Of a DNA stretch of 64,000 nt, positions 1 through 7,867 are shown in pieces. Source of the stretch: Methylophaga sp. UBA3192 (GTDB lineage Bacteria; Pseudomonadota; Gammaproteobacteria; Nitrosococcales; Methylophagaceae); NCBI GenBank assembly GCA_002363955.1, contig DEXE01000003.1:429062-493061 (forward strand). The letters run 5' to 3'. How positions within the stretch are numbered: position 1 is the first letter of the stretch; the number at the start of each line of letters is the position of its first letter. The notes under the pieces were generated by a model that did not search any database, had not been told where the DNA came from, and saw only the letters and a program-made list of their open reading frames with translations. The position numbers and the translations under genes are program-made.

Positions 1-941
1 CCCGCCAGGTCTTTGAGATGCTCGATTTACCGGAGCGTTTATGGCAGGTAGAGGGTATTGAGTTTTACGGCATGATGTCGTTTATGAAAGGTGGTTTGAT
101 CTATGCCGACCACATTACGAGTGTCAGTCCGACTTATGCTCAGGAAATCTGCCATTATGAATATGGTTACGGGCTGGAGGGGTTATTGACATTACGCGCA
201 GATCAGTCACGGCTCAGTGGTATCGTGAATGGCATAGATACTAATGAGTGGAATCCCCAAACAGATAAGTTCATTAATCATCAATACAGTGTTAAGAACC
301 TGAAGCCGAAGACACTCAATAAAAAAGCATTGCAGCAACATTTCTTTCTTCCCGAATCAGCTGACACCTTAATGTTTGGCATGATCAGCCGTTTGGTGTC
401 ACAAAAAGGGGTGGATCTGACTATTGATGCTGTTAATCGTTTATTAAATGAAGGTAAAGACATTCAATTGGTTTGTCTTGGCAGCGGTGAAGCAGGATTA
501 GAGCAGGATCTGCGGGTTTTGCGGGCCAGATTCCCAGACAAAGTGGGCATACAATTTGGTTATGATGAAGTATTGGCACACAAAATCGAAGCGGGTGCAG
601 ATGCCTTTCTGATGCCATCCCGATTTGAACCTTGCGGGTTAAACCAAATGTATAGCCTGCGTTACGGCACCTTGCCCGTTGTCAGGAATACAGGTGGTCT
701 GGCCGATACGGTGGTGGACGCCACCGAAGAAAATCGTAAGCAAATGCTGGCAACCGGTTTTAAGTTTAGCGAGCCCACAGTGGAGGACTTTTACGATACC
801 CTGTTAAAAGTAAATGAATTATTTTCACATCCCCGTCTATGGCGACGGATGATGCTGACTGCAATGGTGCAGGATTTTAGCTGGATCAACAGCGCGCAAG
901 CGTATCTGCATCTCTATCAGCAATTAGTGGATAACTCATGA
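1..941 (+). CDS. glgA: Glycogen (starch) synthase, C-terminal part
   Basis: Glycogen synthase transfers glucose from ADP-glucose to the non-reducing end of an alpha-1,4-glucan. The reading frame is already open at base 3 and the true start lies before the window, so only the C-terminal ~312 residues are present. Visible GT5 signatures are the ADHITSVSPTYA stretch, RLSGIVNGID, the second Rossmann-domain entry (MISRLVSQKGVDL), and the nucleotide-sugar site SRFEPCGLNQMYSLRYG followed by RNTGGLADTV. The ppc start codon overlaps the stop (ATGA), so the two genes are probably translated together. Family assignment is secure; the N-terminus cannot be judged. Confidence 0.95.
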   Translation, partial: RQVFEMLDLPERLWQVEGIEFYGMMSFMKGGLIYADHITSVSPTYAQEICHYEYGYGLEGLLTLRADQSRLSGIVNGIDTNEWNPQTDKFINHQYSVKNLKPKTLNKKALQQHFFLPESADTLMFGMISRLVSQKGVDLTIDAVNRLLNEGKDIQLVCLGSGEAGLEQDLRVLRARFPDKVGIQFGYDEVLAHKIEAGADAFLMPSRFEPCGLNQMYSLRYGTLPVVRNTGGLADTVVDATEENRKQMLATGFKFSEPTVEDFYDTLLKVNELFSHPRLWRRMMLTAMVQDFSWINSAQAYLHLYQQLVDNS

Positions 942-3781
942 CAACAAAACAAGTTGACTTGACCAATGTAGTGGAACTGGAACTGCTCACCGATAAAGAT
1001 CTGCGGGCGCATGTTCGTTTTCTGGTGAATTTATTGGGCGAAGTTATTGCGGAACAATCTGGCCAAGAGGTATATCAGGCGGTTGAACAACTGCGCAAGG
1101 GGTTTATCCGTCTGCGAAAGGAAGAAGATCCCGAACTGCGCCAGAGCCTCAAAGATAAAATTGAATCGCTGGATGAACTGACCTTACGGGAAGTGATTCG
1201 TGCTTTTAATTTATATTTCAGTCTGGTTAACACGGCTGAAGAGGCTTATCACCATCATAACCGTCAAATCCAGCTGCGTAATGGCGGCAATCTCTGGCAT
1301 GGTTCGTTTCTGGATACGCTGACTCAGTTTAAAAATGAAGGTGTCTCGGTAGACCAGCTACAGGCTTTGCTGGAAAAACTGGTTTTTATGCCTGTGTTCA
1401 CTGCCCACCCGACAGAATCCAAACGCCGTACCGTAATGGAAATGTTGCGCCGGGTGTTCTTGCTGGATGAGAAACTTACCGCAGGATTATTAACTCCCTT
1501 TGATCAGCAGCAGATTCGTACTGACTTGAAACGTCAGATACAGCTGCTCTGGTCAACCGATGAGGTGAGGGCGGTTAAGCCATCGGTGCGCGATGAAATC
1601 AAAAACGGTCTGTATTATTTTAATGTGAGTCTGTTTGATGCAGTGCCAAGAAGTTACCGTAATCTGGAAAATGCGTTGCGCCGCGTGTATGGCGATGAGC
1701 TGGATCCCGAAACCCCAATCGTCGTGCCGGATTATTTGCGTTTTGGTTCATGGATTGGTGGCGACCGTGATGGCAATCCCTACGTGACCGCTGAAACAAC
1801 TGAAATGGCGATTGCTTTGCAGAAACGCACTGTTATCCGCCGCTATCTGGAGGATGTGACCAAGCTCAGTTTTATTCTGACTCAATCGCAACCACTCTGC
1901 CACATCAGTAAAGAGCTCTCTGCGGATATTGAACAGAGTGAACAGCGGTTTGCTGGTGCTTTTGTGACCAACCCACAACGCTTTGTGAATGAACCTTATC
2001 GTCGCAAACTTTATATGATGCGTTATCGGCTTAAGGATAATCTTGCCGTGCTGGAAGAGTTTTTCCGCCCGGATCTGCAAATTGAAAGTCTGGGTGTAGC
2101 TTACCACAATGAAGATGAATTTCTTGCTGATCTGCACCTGATACATAAATCACTGGTCGACAATGGTGATATAGCGATTGCAGCTGCTGAGCTTACTGAT
2201 CTGATACGACTGGTCAAAACCTTCGGATTTTATCTTTATAATCTGGATATACGTCAGGAATCCTCCAAGCACACCGACGCGGTCGCCGAAATACTTGCTC
2301 TCACCGGACTTAATCGTCATTACCTGCAAATGAATGAAGCCGAGCGGCAGGCCTTGTTAAGTGATTTACTGGCGGCGCCAAGATTGCCAGAGATTTATGG
2401 CGATTTGCAGCCAGACTCTCTGGAAATACTCAATGTATTCAGACTGATTGCCCGACTGCGGGTAGAGGTCAGTGAAAAAGCGTTTGGCAATTATGTGATT
2501 TCGATGACGCACCAGGCCAGTCATATTCTGGAAGTGATGCTGCTGGCCAGATTTGCAGATTTGATTGGCGAAGATGAACACGGCTGGTATTGCCATATCC
2601 GGGTTTCACCATTATTCGAAACCATTGAGGATTTGGAACATATCGAGCCGGTAATGTCTGCCTTGCTGGAAAACAGCCAATATCGAACTCTGTTAAGCGC
2701 ATCCGGCAATATGCAGGAAGTGATGCTGGGTTATTCAGACTCCTGCAAAGATGGCGGCATTCTGGCCTCGGCCTGGAATTTATATCAGGCTCAGAAAACC
2801 GTCAGTCGGCTATCCGAACAATATGCGATTGGCTGCCGCATGTTTCATGGCAGAGGCGGTACCATCGGTCGGGGTGGTGGCCCAACCCATGATGCGATCC
2901 TGGCCCAACCGGTAGATACTGTACACGGACAAATTAAATTCACTGAACAGGGCGAAGTATTGTCTTTCAAATATGGCAATACCGAGACAGCCGCTTATGA
3001 ACTGGGTATGGGCGTGTCAGCCCTGATCAAAGCCAGCAGGGGACTGGTCACTGATTCAGCACAGGAAAAACCGGAATATTTGCATATCATGCAGCAACTG
3101 GCGCAGTTGGGCGAACAGCAGTATCGGCGACTCACTGAGCAGACTCCCGGTTTTCTGGATTATTTTTACGAAGCCTGTCCCATCAGTGAAATTGGTTTGA
3201 TGAATATCGGTTCACGACCTTCACATCGCAAAGCCGGTGATCGTTCTAAATCCTCGGTCAGAGCAATTGGTTGGGTATTTGCCTGGGCGCAATCCAGACA
3301 TACGTTGCCGGGCTGGTATGGCATAGGCAGTGCGATTGCTCAGTGGGTTGCTGATGATCCAGGTCGTCGCGATACGTTGCAAAAAATGTATTTTGAATGG
3401 CCGTTTTTCCGGGCGATGGTCAGCAACACCCAAATGTCACTGTCCAAGGCCGATATGGAGATCGCCGCAGAATATGCTGATTTGTGTATAGATAAACAAC
3501 AGGCAGCAGAAGTCTTACAGGTGATTCGTCAGGAGTATCAGCAAACAGTCAATCAGTTATTGCAACTGACTGGAGCCGAAAAGCTGATGGCCGAAAATCC
3601 ACTATTGGCATTGTCTCTGCGTCGCCGTCAGGCCTATCTGGATCCGTTAAATCATATTCAGTTGCTGTTATTAAAGCGTTACCGGTTTGGTGGTTATACC
3701 GAAACTGAAACCGCCAAATGGCGGGATCCGCTGTTACGCAGTATCAGTGCTATTTCTCAGGGTATGCGTAATACCGGTTAA
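938..3781 (+). CDS. ppc: Phosphoenolpyruvate carboxylase
   Basis: This enzyme carboxylates phosphoenolpyruvate with bicarbonate to oxaloacetate, replenishing the TCA cycle. The protein has 947 residues, slightly longer than the ~880 of enterobacterial enzymes. Visible signatures are the catalytic-histidine motif TAHPTES near residue 157, the GSWIGGDRDGNP phosphate/metal region, GYSDSCKDGG, the mobile loop FHGRGGTIGRGGGP near residue 640, and the conserved C-terminus ending QGMRNTG. It overlaps the glgA stop by four bases. Its own stop interlocks with the stop of the convergent helicase gene in a shared TTAA. It looks intact. Confidence 0.97.
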   Translation: MTTKQVDLTNVVELELLTDKDLRAHVRFLVNLLGEVIAEQSGQEVYQAVEQLRKGFIRLRKEEDPELRQSLKDKIESLDELTLREVIRAFNLYFSLVNTAEEAYHHHNRQIQLRNGGNLWHGSFLDTLTQFKNEGVSVDQLQALLEKLVFMPVFTAHPTESKRRTVMEMLRRVFLLDEKLTAGLLTPFDQQQIRTDLKRQIQLLWSTDEVRAVKPSVRDEIKNGLYYFNVSLFDAVPRSYRNLENALRRVYGDELDPETPIVVPDYLRFGSWIGGDRDGNPYVTAETTEMAIALQKRTVIRRYLEDVTKLSFILTQSQPLCHISKELSADIEQSEQRFAGAFVTNPQRFVNEPYRRKLYMMRYRLKDNLAVLEEFFRPDLQIESLGVAYHNEDEFLADLHLIHKSLVDNGDIAIAAAELTDLIRLVKTFGFYLYNLDIRQESSKHTDAVAEILALTGLNRHYLQMNEAERQALLSDLLAAPRLPEIYGDLQPDSLEILNVFRLIARLRVEVSEKAFGNYVISMTHQASHILEVMLLARFADLIGEDEHGWYCHIRVSPLFETIEDLEHIEPVMSALLENSQYRTLLSASGNMQEVMLGYSDSCKDGGILASAWNLYQAQKTVSRLSEQYAIGCRMFHGRGGTIGRGGGPTHDAILAQPVDTVHGQIKFTEQGEVLSFKYGNTETAAYELGMGVSALIKASRGLVTDSAQEKPEYLHIMQQLAQLGEQQYRRLTEQTPGFLDYFYEACPISEIGLMNIGSRPSHRKAGDRSKSSVRAIGWVFAWAQSRHTLPGWYGIGSAIAQWVADDPGRRDTLQKMYFEWPFFRAMVSNTQMSLSKADMEIAAEYADLCIDKQQAAEVLQVIRQEYQQTVNQLLQLTGAEKLMAENPLLALSLRRRQAYLDPLNHIQLLLLKRYRFGGYTETETAKWRDPLLRSISAISQGMRNTG

Positions 3782-5001
3782 CTATCTTCTGATGGCTGGC
3801 GGTCTTTTTTCGGAATATAACGGGCTTTTTCATCTTTTGTTTTGGAGCGCGCCTTGTTGGCTTTGGCTTTAGGCGCTAATCCTTTTAATTTGCGAATCGG
3901 CAAACCATGTCCCAGGTGATATTCAATGCGTTCCAGATTTTTCAGATCATGCGGTTCGACCAGATTAATCGCCGTGCCGTGTTTGTCTGCACGACCGGTG
4001 CGACCAATGCGATGAATATAATTATCGCCGCGAAACGGTAAATCATAGTTAATAACGTGCGTGATATCAGCAACATCCAGTCCGCGGGCAGCGACATCGG
4101 TAGCGACCGTGACTTTGATTTGGCCAGCTCGGAATTTACGGATGCGTTCACGACGTATTGATTGATCAAAATCACCGTGCAGTAACTGAGCTGAGATATT
4201 TTGTGACTGTAACCAGTCGCAGACTTCTTCGGCGCGGATTTTTTTATTGCAGAACACTAAAGCGCGTTGACAGGCAGGTGCGTTGATAAAGGCCAGTAAC
4301 AAGGCTTGTTTGTGTTCACGGTTATCCGCCAGATAAACCTGCTGCGTAACATTCTCTGCCAGTTGATTGGCCGCATTAATATGGATTTCCTGCGGATCGT
4401 TAAGCAGTTCTTCGGCAAAAATTCTGACACCACTGCCTGCTAAGGTCGCTGAGAAAAGTCCGGCCTGAAATTTGGATTTAATGGTGGCCAGCGCCATCAA
4501 TACATCGGGCCCCTGACCCATATCCAGCATGCGATCGGCTTCGTCAATAATGACCAGTTCAACGGCCGATAAATCAACCGACTCATCTTCAACCAGACCT
4601 AAAAGTCGGCCCGGTGTAGCAATAATAATGTCGCATTGGGCTTGAGCATGTTGTACCTGGGCCCAGGGCGATGCACCGCCGGTCAACATGGCGATTGTTG
4701 GTTTGAACGCTTTACCTAATTGATGAAACACATGCTGGATCTGAAATGCCAGTTCTCGGGTGGGGGCCATAATCAGAATACGCGCCTGATCATGTTTATG
4801 CCGTTCATCATTGAGGCGTTGCAGGATAGGCAGAATAAATGCAGCGGTTTTTCCGGTACCGGTAGCGGCGCAGGCCAGTACATCCTGACCGGCTAATAAT
4901 GCCGGAATGGCCAGTTGCTGGACTTCAGTCGGTTTTTCAAAACCGCTGTCGCGAACGGCAGCAATCAATTCATCATCAAGGAACAGATCGTCAAATGTCA
5001 T
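3778..5001 (-). CDS. DEAD-box ATP-dependent RNA helicase, SrmB-like
   Basis: This is an RNA helicase of 407 residues with the complete DEAD-box motif series: a Q motif (GFEKPTEVQQLAIP), Walker A ATGTGKT, APTREL, TPGR, DEAD (IIDEADRMLDMG), SAT, ATDVAARGLDV and HRIGRTGRA. A lysine/arginine-rich tail after residue ~370 probably gives non-specific RNA binding. The overall order and tail resemble SrmB, which assists large-subunit ribosome assembly, but RhlE-type helicases are also possible. The frame stays open 21 codons further upstream. I chose the ATG at 5001 because MTFDDLF aligns with typical family N-termini. A second DEAD-box gene, rhlB, lies about 5.6 kb away. Confidence 0.9.
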   Translation of the reverse strand: MTFDDLFLDDELIAAVRDSGFEKPTEVQQLAIPALLAGQDVLACAATGTGKTAAFILPILQRLNDERHKHDQARILIMAPTRELAFQIQHVFHQLGKAFKPTIAMLTGGASPWAQVQHAQAQCDIIIATPGRLLGLVEDESVDLSAVELVIIDEADRMLDMGQGPDVLMALATIKSKFQAGLFSATLAGSGVRIFAEELLNDPQEIHINAANQLAENVTQQVYLADNREHKQALLLAFINAPACQRALVFCNKKIRAEEVCDWLQSQNISAQLLHGDFDQSIRRERIRKFRAGQIKVTVATDVAARGLDVADITHVINYDLPFRGDNYIHRIGRTGRADKHGTAINLVEPHDLKNLERIEYHLGHGLPIRKLKGLAPKAKANKARSKTKDEKARYIPKKDRQPSEDS

Positions 5002-5108
5002 GGTGTTTATCTTATCAGTCGAAAGCGCCTGAAGGATCACAACAGGCATAGAAGTGGCGGGCAATATACCACAATATTAATCGTTAGCCCGAAAGAGGCG
5101 GTAGTCAG

Positions 5109-5981
5109 TTAAGTGGTTAACACAAGCAAACAGCCCGCAATCATCACTCCACAGGCAGATAATCTTCGAAGTATATGTTTCTCATGAAAAATCCGATAGC
5201 CGAGAAAGACCTGTAACACCATGCTGAGTTGGAATAATGCCAGTGAATACGCCACCAGTAATTGTGAAAATACCAGCATGGTGGTGTATTGCATTAAAAA
5301 GATAAAACTGCCGAGCCAGAGAAAATGATGCCGATGTTGGTTGGCGGTTTGCCAGTCTTTTTGCCAGCGCTTACCACCAAACCGGTAATACAAGCCCACT
5401 GAGAGCGGTAAACCAAACAAACACCAATACAAGGTAGTTGCTAAGGCTCCGCCACTGAGCACGGCATTTTTTAGCGGTAAAGTACCAATTGAAAATAACA
5501 ATATGGATAAAAACCGGTATTGCACACCGCGCTGTCTGAACAAATGCCACAGACGATTTGATGAGGTACTGGCAACCGGGGGAAATAATAAAAAGCTGCC
5601 GAGTAAGATGATGATAACACCGGTGAAACCCTGAAGGTTAGGTACTTCGTCCAGAAATATCAGCGCCAGTATCATCGAAAAAACGACTTTATAAGCATTA
5701 AGAGGCCCGAAAACAGACAGATCAGTTTTGGATAAAGACAGCACCAGAAACAGCGTACCGGCCATATCCAGCAACGCTGCCAGCAGAATATTGAGCCAGA
5801 AGCCGTCTTCAATAGCGTTATGTTCAACCAGTATTAATAACGGCAGGCTGATGGATGCTAAAACGACATAGGAAAGCATCACGATAAACAGTGAATGCAA
5901 ACCTTTATGAGTGAATTGTTTCTGAAAAACGTTAGCTGCAGCGGAAGAAAAAACCCGCCCAAGGACGATCAGTAATTCCAT
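5109..5981 (-). CDS. EamA/DMT-family membrane transporter
   Basis: This is a predicted inner-membrane permease of 290 residues made almost entirely of about ten hydrophobic segments. That layout fits the two-fold EamA (drug/metabolite transporter) architecture. The segment LSKTDLSVFGPLNAYKVVFS at the end of the first repeat, and a matching helix-rich second half, support the family. No substrate can be read from the sequence. The start codon overlaps the stop of the DUF411 gene by one base, and it is the last gene of a tight minus-strand run beginning with the TRAP lipoprotein or uvrD. Linkage to DUF411 might hint at metal handling, but that is only inference. Confidence 0.8.
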   Translation of the reverse strand: MELLIVLGRVFSSAAANVFQKQFTHKGLHSLFIVMLSYVVLASISLPLLILVEHNAIEDGFWLNILLAALLDMAGTLFLVLSLSKTDLSVFGPLNAYKVVFSMILALIFLDEVPNLQGFTGVIIILLGSFLLFPPVASTSSNRLWHLFRQRGVQYRFLSILLFSIGTLPLKNAVLSGGALATTLYWCLFGLPLSVGLYYRFGGKRWQKDWQTANQHRHHFLWLGSFIFLMQYTTMLVFSQLLVAYSLALFQLSMVLQVFLGYRIFHEKHILRRLSACGVMIAGCLLVLTT

Positions 5982-6514
5982 TACTCAGCGTGGTTTAATG
6001 GCAGATAGTTATTTTCAGCGTTGGTTTGATAGGCATTAAACAATTGGTACTGCGTATCATCATCGAAGCTGAACACAATAAAATGATCTTTACGCAATCC
6101 CATTTCCATCCCCGGTGTGCCCACCGGCATCTGCGGTACTGACAAACCTTTGATGTGAGCCGGTTTATCGAGTAATAGTTGTTTTATATCATCTGCCGGC
6201 ACATGACCTTCAATTACATAATCATTGACAACTGCGGTATGGCAGGACGCCATCATATTGGATACGCCCAGTTTTTCTTTAATTTTGGACATATCATTGC
6301 TGATGATGTCGATCACCTCAAACTGATGTATTTCAAGATGTTCAATCCATTTATGGCAACACTGGCAGTTGGCGTCACGATAAACGGTAATGGTTTGTGG
6401 TTGTTCCAGTTGCAGACGTGCATGATCCCATTCGCTGGCAAAGAGCGTGGATGCGAAAGCCAGATTCAGCAGTAAAGCCAGACCGAAGTTGATAGTCTTA
6501 TTAAAGGCACTCAA
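5981..6514 (-). CDS. DUF411 family periplasmic protein, possible metal binding
   Basis: This exported protein has 177 residues. A hydrophobic N-terminus (residues ~10-26, ending near FASEW) looks like a cleavable signal. The mature part carries the DUF411 hallmarks: DANCQCCHKWIEHL with a CxCC cluster at residues ~49-52, then MASCHTAVVNDYVIEGHVPADDI, then VPQMPVGTPGMEMG. DUF411 genes are often found beside copper or other metal-resistance genes, and the cysteine, histidine and methionine residues would suit metal binding. The function is not established. It overlaps the upstream 83-residue ORF by 14 bases and the downstream permease by one. Confidence 0.88.
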   Translation of the reverse strand: MSAFNKTINFGLALLLNLAFASTLFASEWDHARLQLEQPQTITVYRDANCQCCHKWIEHLEIHQFEVIDIISNDMSKIKEKLGVSNMMASCHTAVVNDYVIEGHVPADDIKQLLLDKPAHIKGLSVPQMPVGTPGMEMGLRKDHFIVFSFDDDTQYQLFNAYQTNAENNYLPLNHAE

Positions 6515-6752
6515 TCATTATCTCCTGATCGGGGCTGTTTTTTTCGACGTATTCCAAGGCCCACAAGGTTGACTTGTTGTTTTCAACATCAATTATCTGC
6601 GGTAATTCCAGACAATTGATGCCACGGTTTTGAAACAGCTCGCATTCAGCCTCTGTCAGCAGTTGCGGGTTATGCCAGATAGCTGAAATATCATCAATGA
6701 TTTCGGCTTGAAACGCTTCCAGTCCTTCACGAGTGAAAATAATAAGTACCAT
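6501..6752 (-). CDS. Conserved-looking hypothetical protein, 83 aa
   Basis: I do not recognise this small acidic protein. It is likely cytoplasmic: there is no signal peptide or membrane helix, and it has two cysteines plus one at the penultimate position. It starts two bases after the TRAP lipoprotein gene ends and overlaps the DUF411 start by 14 bases, so it is embedded in an apparent operon. That position, rather than any motif, is the main reason to believe it is a real gene. Confidence 0.62.
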   Translation of the reverse strand: MVLIIFTREGLEAFQAEIIDDISAIWHNPQLLTEAECELFQNRGINCLELPQIIDVENNKSTLWALEYVEKNSPDQEIMIECL

Positions 6753-6754
6753 GA

Positions 6755-7852
6755 TTACGGGATATCCAGATAGGCTTTTTCAGAAATGGTCGCCCAATCT
6801 TCGTCCTGTTCACGGAAGTCTTTATAAGCTTCATGGACGCGTTTGAACTTGGGGTTCTGGGCCGCTTCGTCAGCCAACGTCTGCTCAGTAATTTGTTTAA
6901 GGGTATTAAGTACTTCTGCAGGGAAAGGGACAATGTTGATATCATCACGCTGACGTAATTCTGCCAGCGCTACCACATTTTTCTGTTCCATTTCCGATGC
7001 CATGAGCAGATTTTCTGCTTTAGCTGCGTTTTCAATAATAGCTTGCAAATCAGGTGGCAATAAATTCCAGGCACGTTTATTTATGCTGAGTTCCAGCACG
7101 GCGCCAGGTTCCTGCCAGCCGGGATAGTAATAATTTTTCGCAGCACGATGCAGGCCCAGACGTTGATCATGATACGGAGCAATCCATTCGGTGGCATCAA
7201 TAGTATTGCGTTCCAGTGCGGTATAAACTTCACTGCCTGCCAGCAGGATAGGATTACCACCAGCCTTGGCAAATACTTTGCCGCCCAGGCCGGGGATTCG
7301 CATTTTCAGCCCCTGCAAATCGGCCATCGAATTTATTTCTTTATTAAACCAGCCGCCCATTTGAATACCGGTATTCCCCAGCGGGAAAGGTATGACATTG
7401 TAGGGTTGGTAAACTTCACGCCACAAATCCAGGCCACCACCATGATATAACCAGGCATTCATGCCTCGCGGCGTCATACCGAAAGGTACAGTTGAGAAAA
7501 ACTGAGCTTCAGGGACTTTCCCCGCCCAGTAGTAGGCGCTGCCATGGCCCATTTCCACTGTGCCTTGTGAAACGGCGTCAAAGGTCTGTAAAGCCGGGAT
7601 CAATTCACCGCCGGCAAATACCTTAACCTTGAGTCGTCCGTTGGACATGGCTTCCAGATTGGCGGCAAAACGTTCTGCACCTTCCTGCAAAACGGGAAAA
7701 CCCGGCGGCCAGGCGGTGACCATTTTCCAGCGATAGACTTTGCTGGTATCAATTTCTTCGGAGAAAGGACTACTGTCATCTACTCCACAAGCTGACAGTA
7801 AAGCGATGCTGACCAAAAGTGCCAAGCGTCGTATAAATACGGATAAATGCAT
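6755..7852 (-). CDS. TRAP transporter substrate-binding lipoprotein, DctP family
   Basis: This is a 365-residue DctP/TakP-type solute receptor. The N-terminus has a hydrophobic stretch ending in a lipobox (LLSAC, cysteine near residue 22), so the receptor should be lipid-anchored, not free in the periplasm. The body shows family features: WPPGFPVLQEGAERFA, the GHGSAYYWAGK region, LKMRIPGLGGKVFAKAGG with the arginine that usually contacts the ligand carboxylate, and ATEWIAPYHD. The closest flavour is the keto-acid or monocarboxylate binding group. No DctQ or DctM membrane subunit is present nearby, so it is an orphan receptor here. It lies 15 bases downstream of uvrD and heads a run with the 83-aa ORF, DUF411 and EamA genes. 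Confidence 0.88.
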   Translation of the reverse strand: MHLSVFIRRLALLVSIALLSACGVDDSSPFSEEIDTSKVYRWKMVTAWPPGFPVLQEGAERFAANLEAMSNGRLKVKVFAGGELIPALQTFDAVSQGTVEMGHGSAYYWAGKVPEAQFFSTVPFGMTPRGMNAWLYHGGGLDLWREVYQPYNVIPFPLGNTGIQMGGWFNKEINSMADLQGLKMRIPGLGGKVFAKAGGNPILLAGSEVYTALERNTIDATEWIAPYHDQRLGLHRAAKNYYYPGWQEPGAVLELSINKRAWNLLPPDLQAIIENAAKAENLLMASEMEQKNVVALAELRQRDDINIVPFPAEVLNTLKQITEQTLADEAAQNPKFKRVHEAYKDFREQDEDWATISEKAYLDIP

Positions 7853-7867
7853 TATCGTTTTCCTGAA

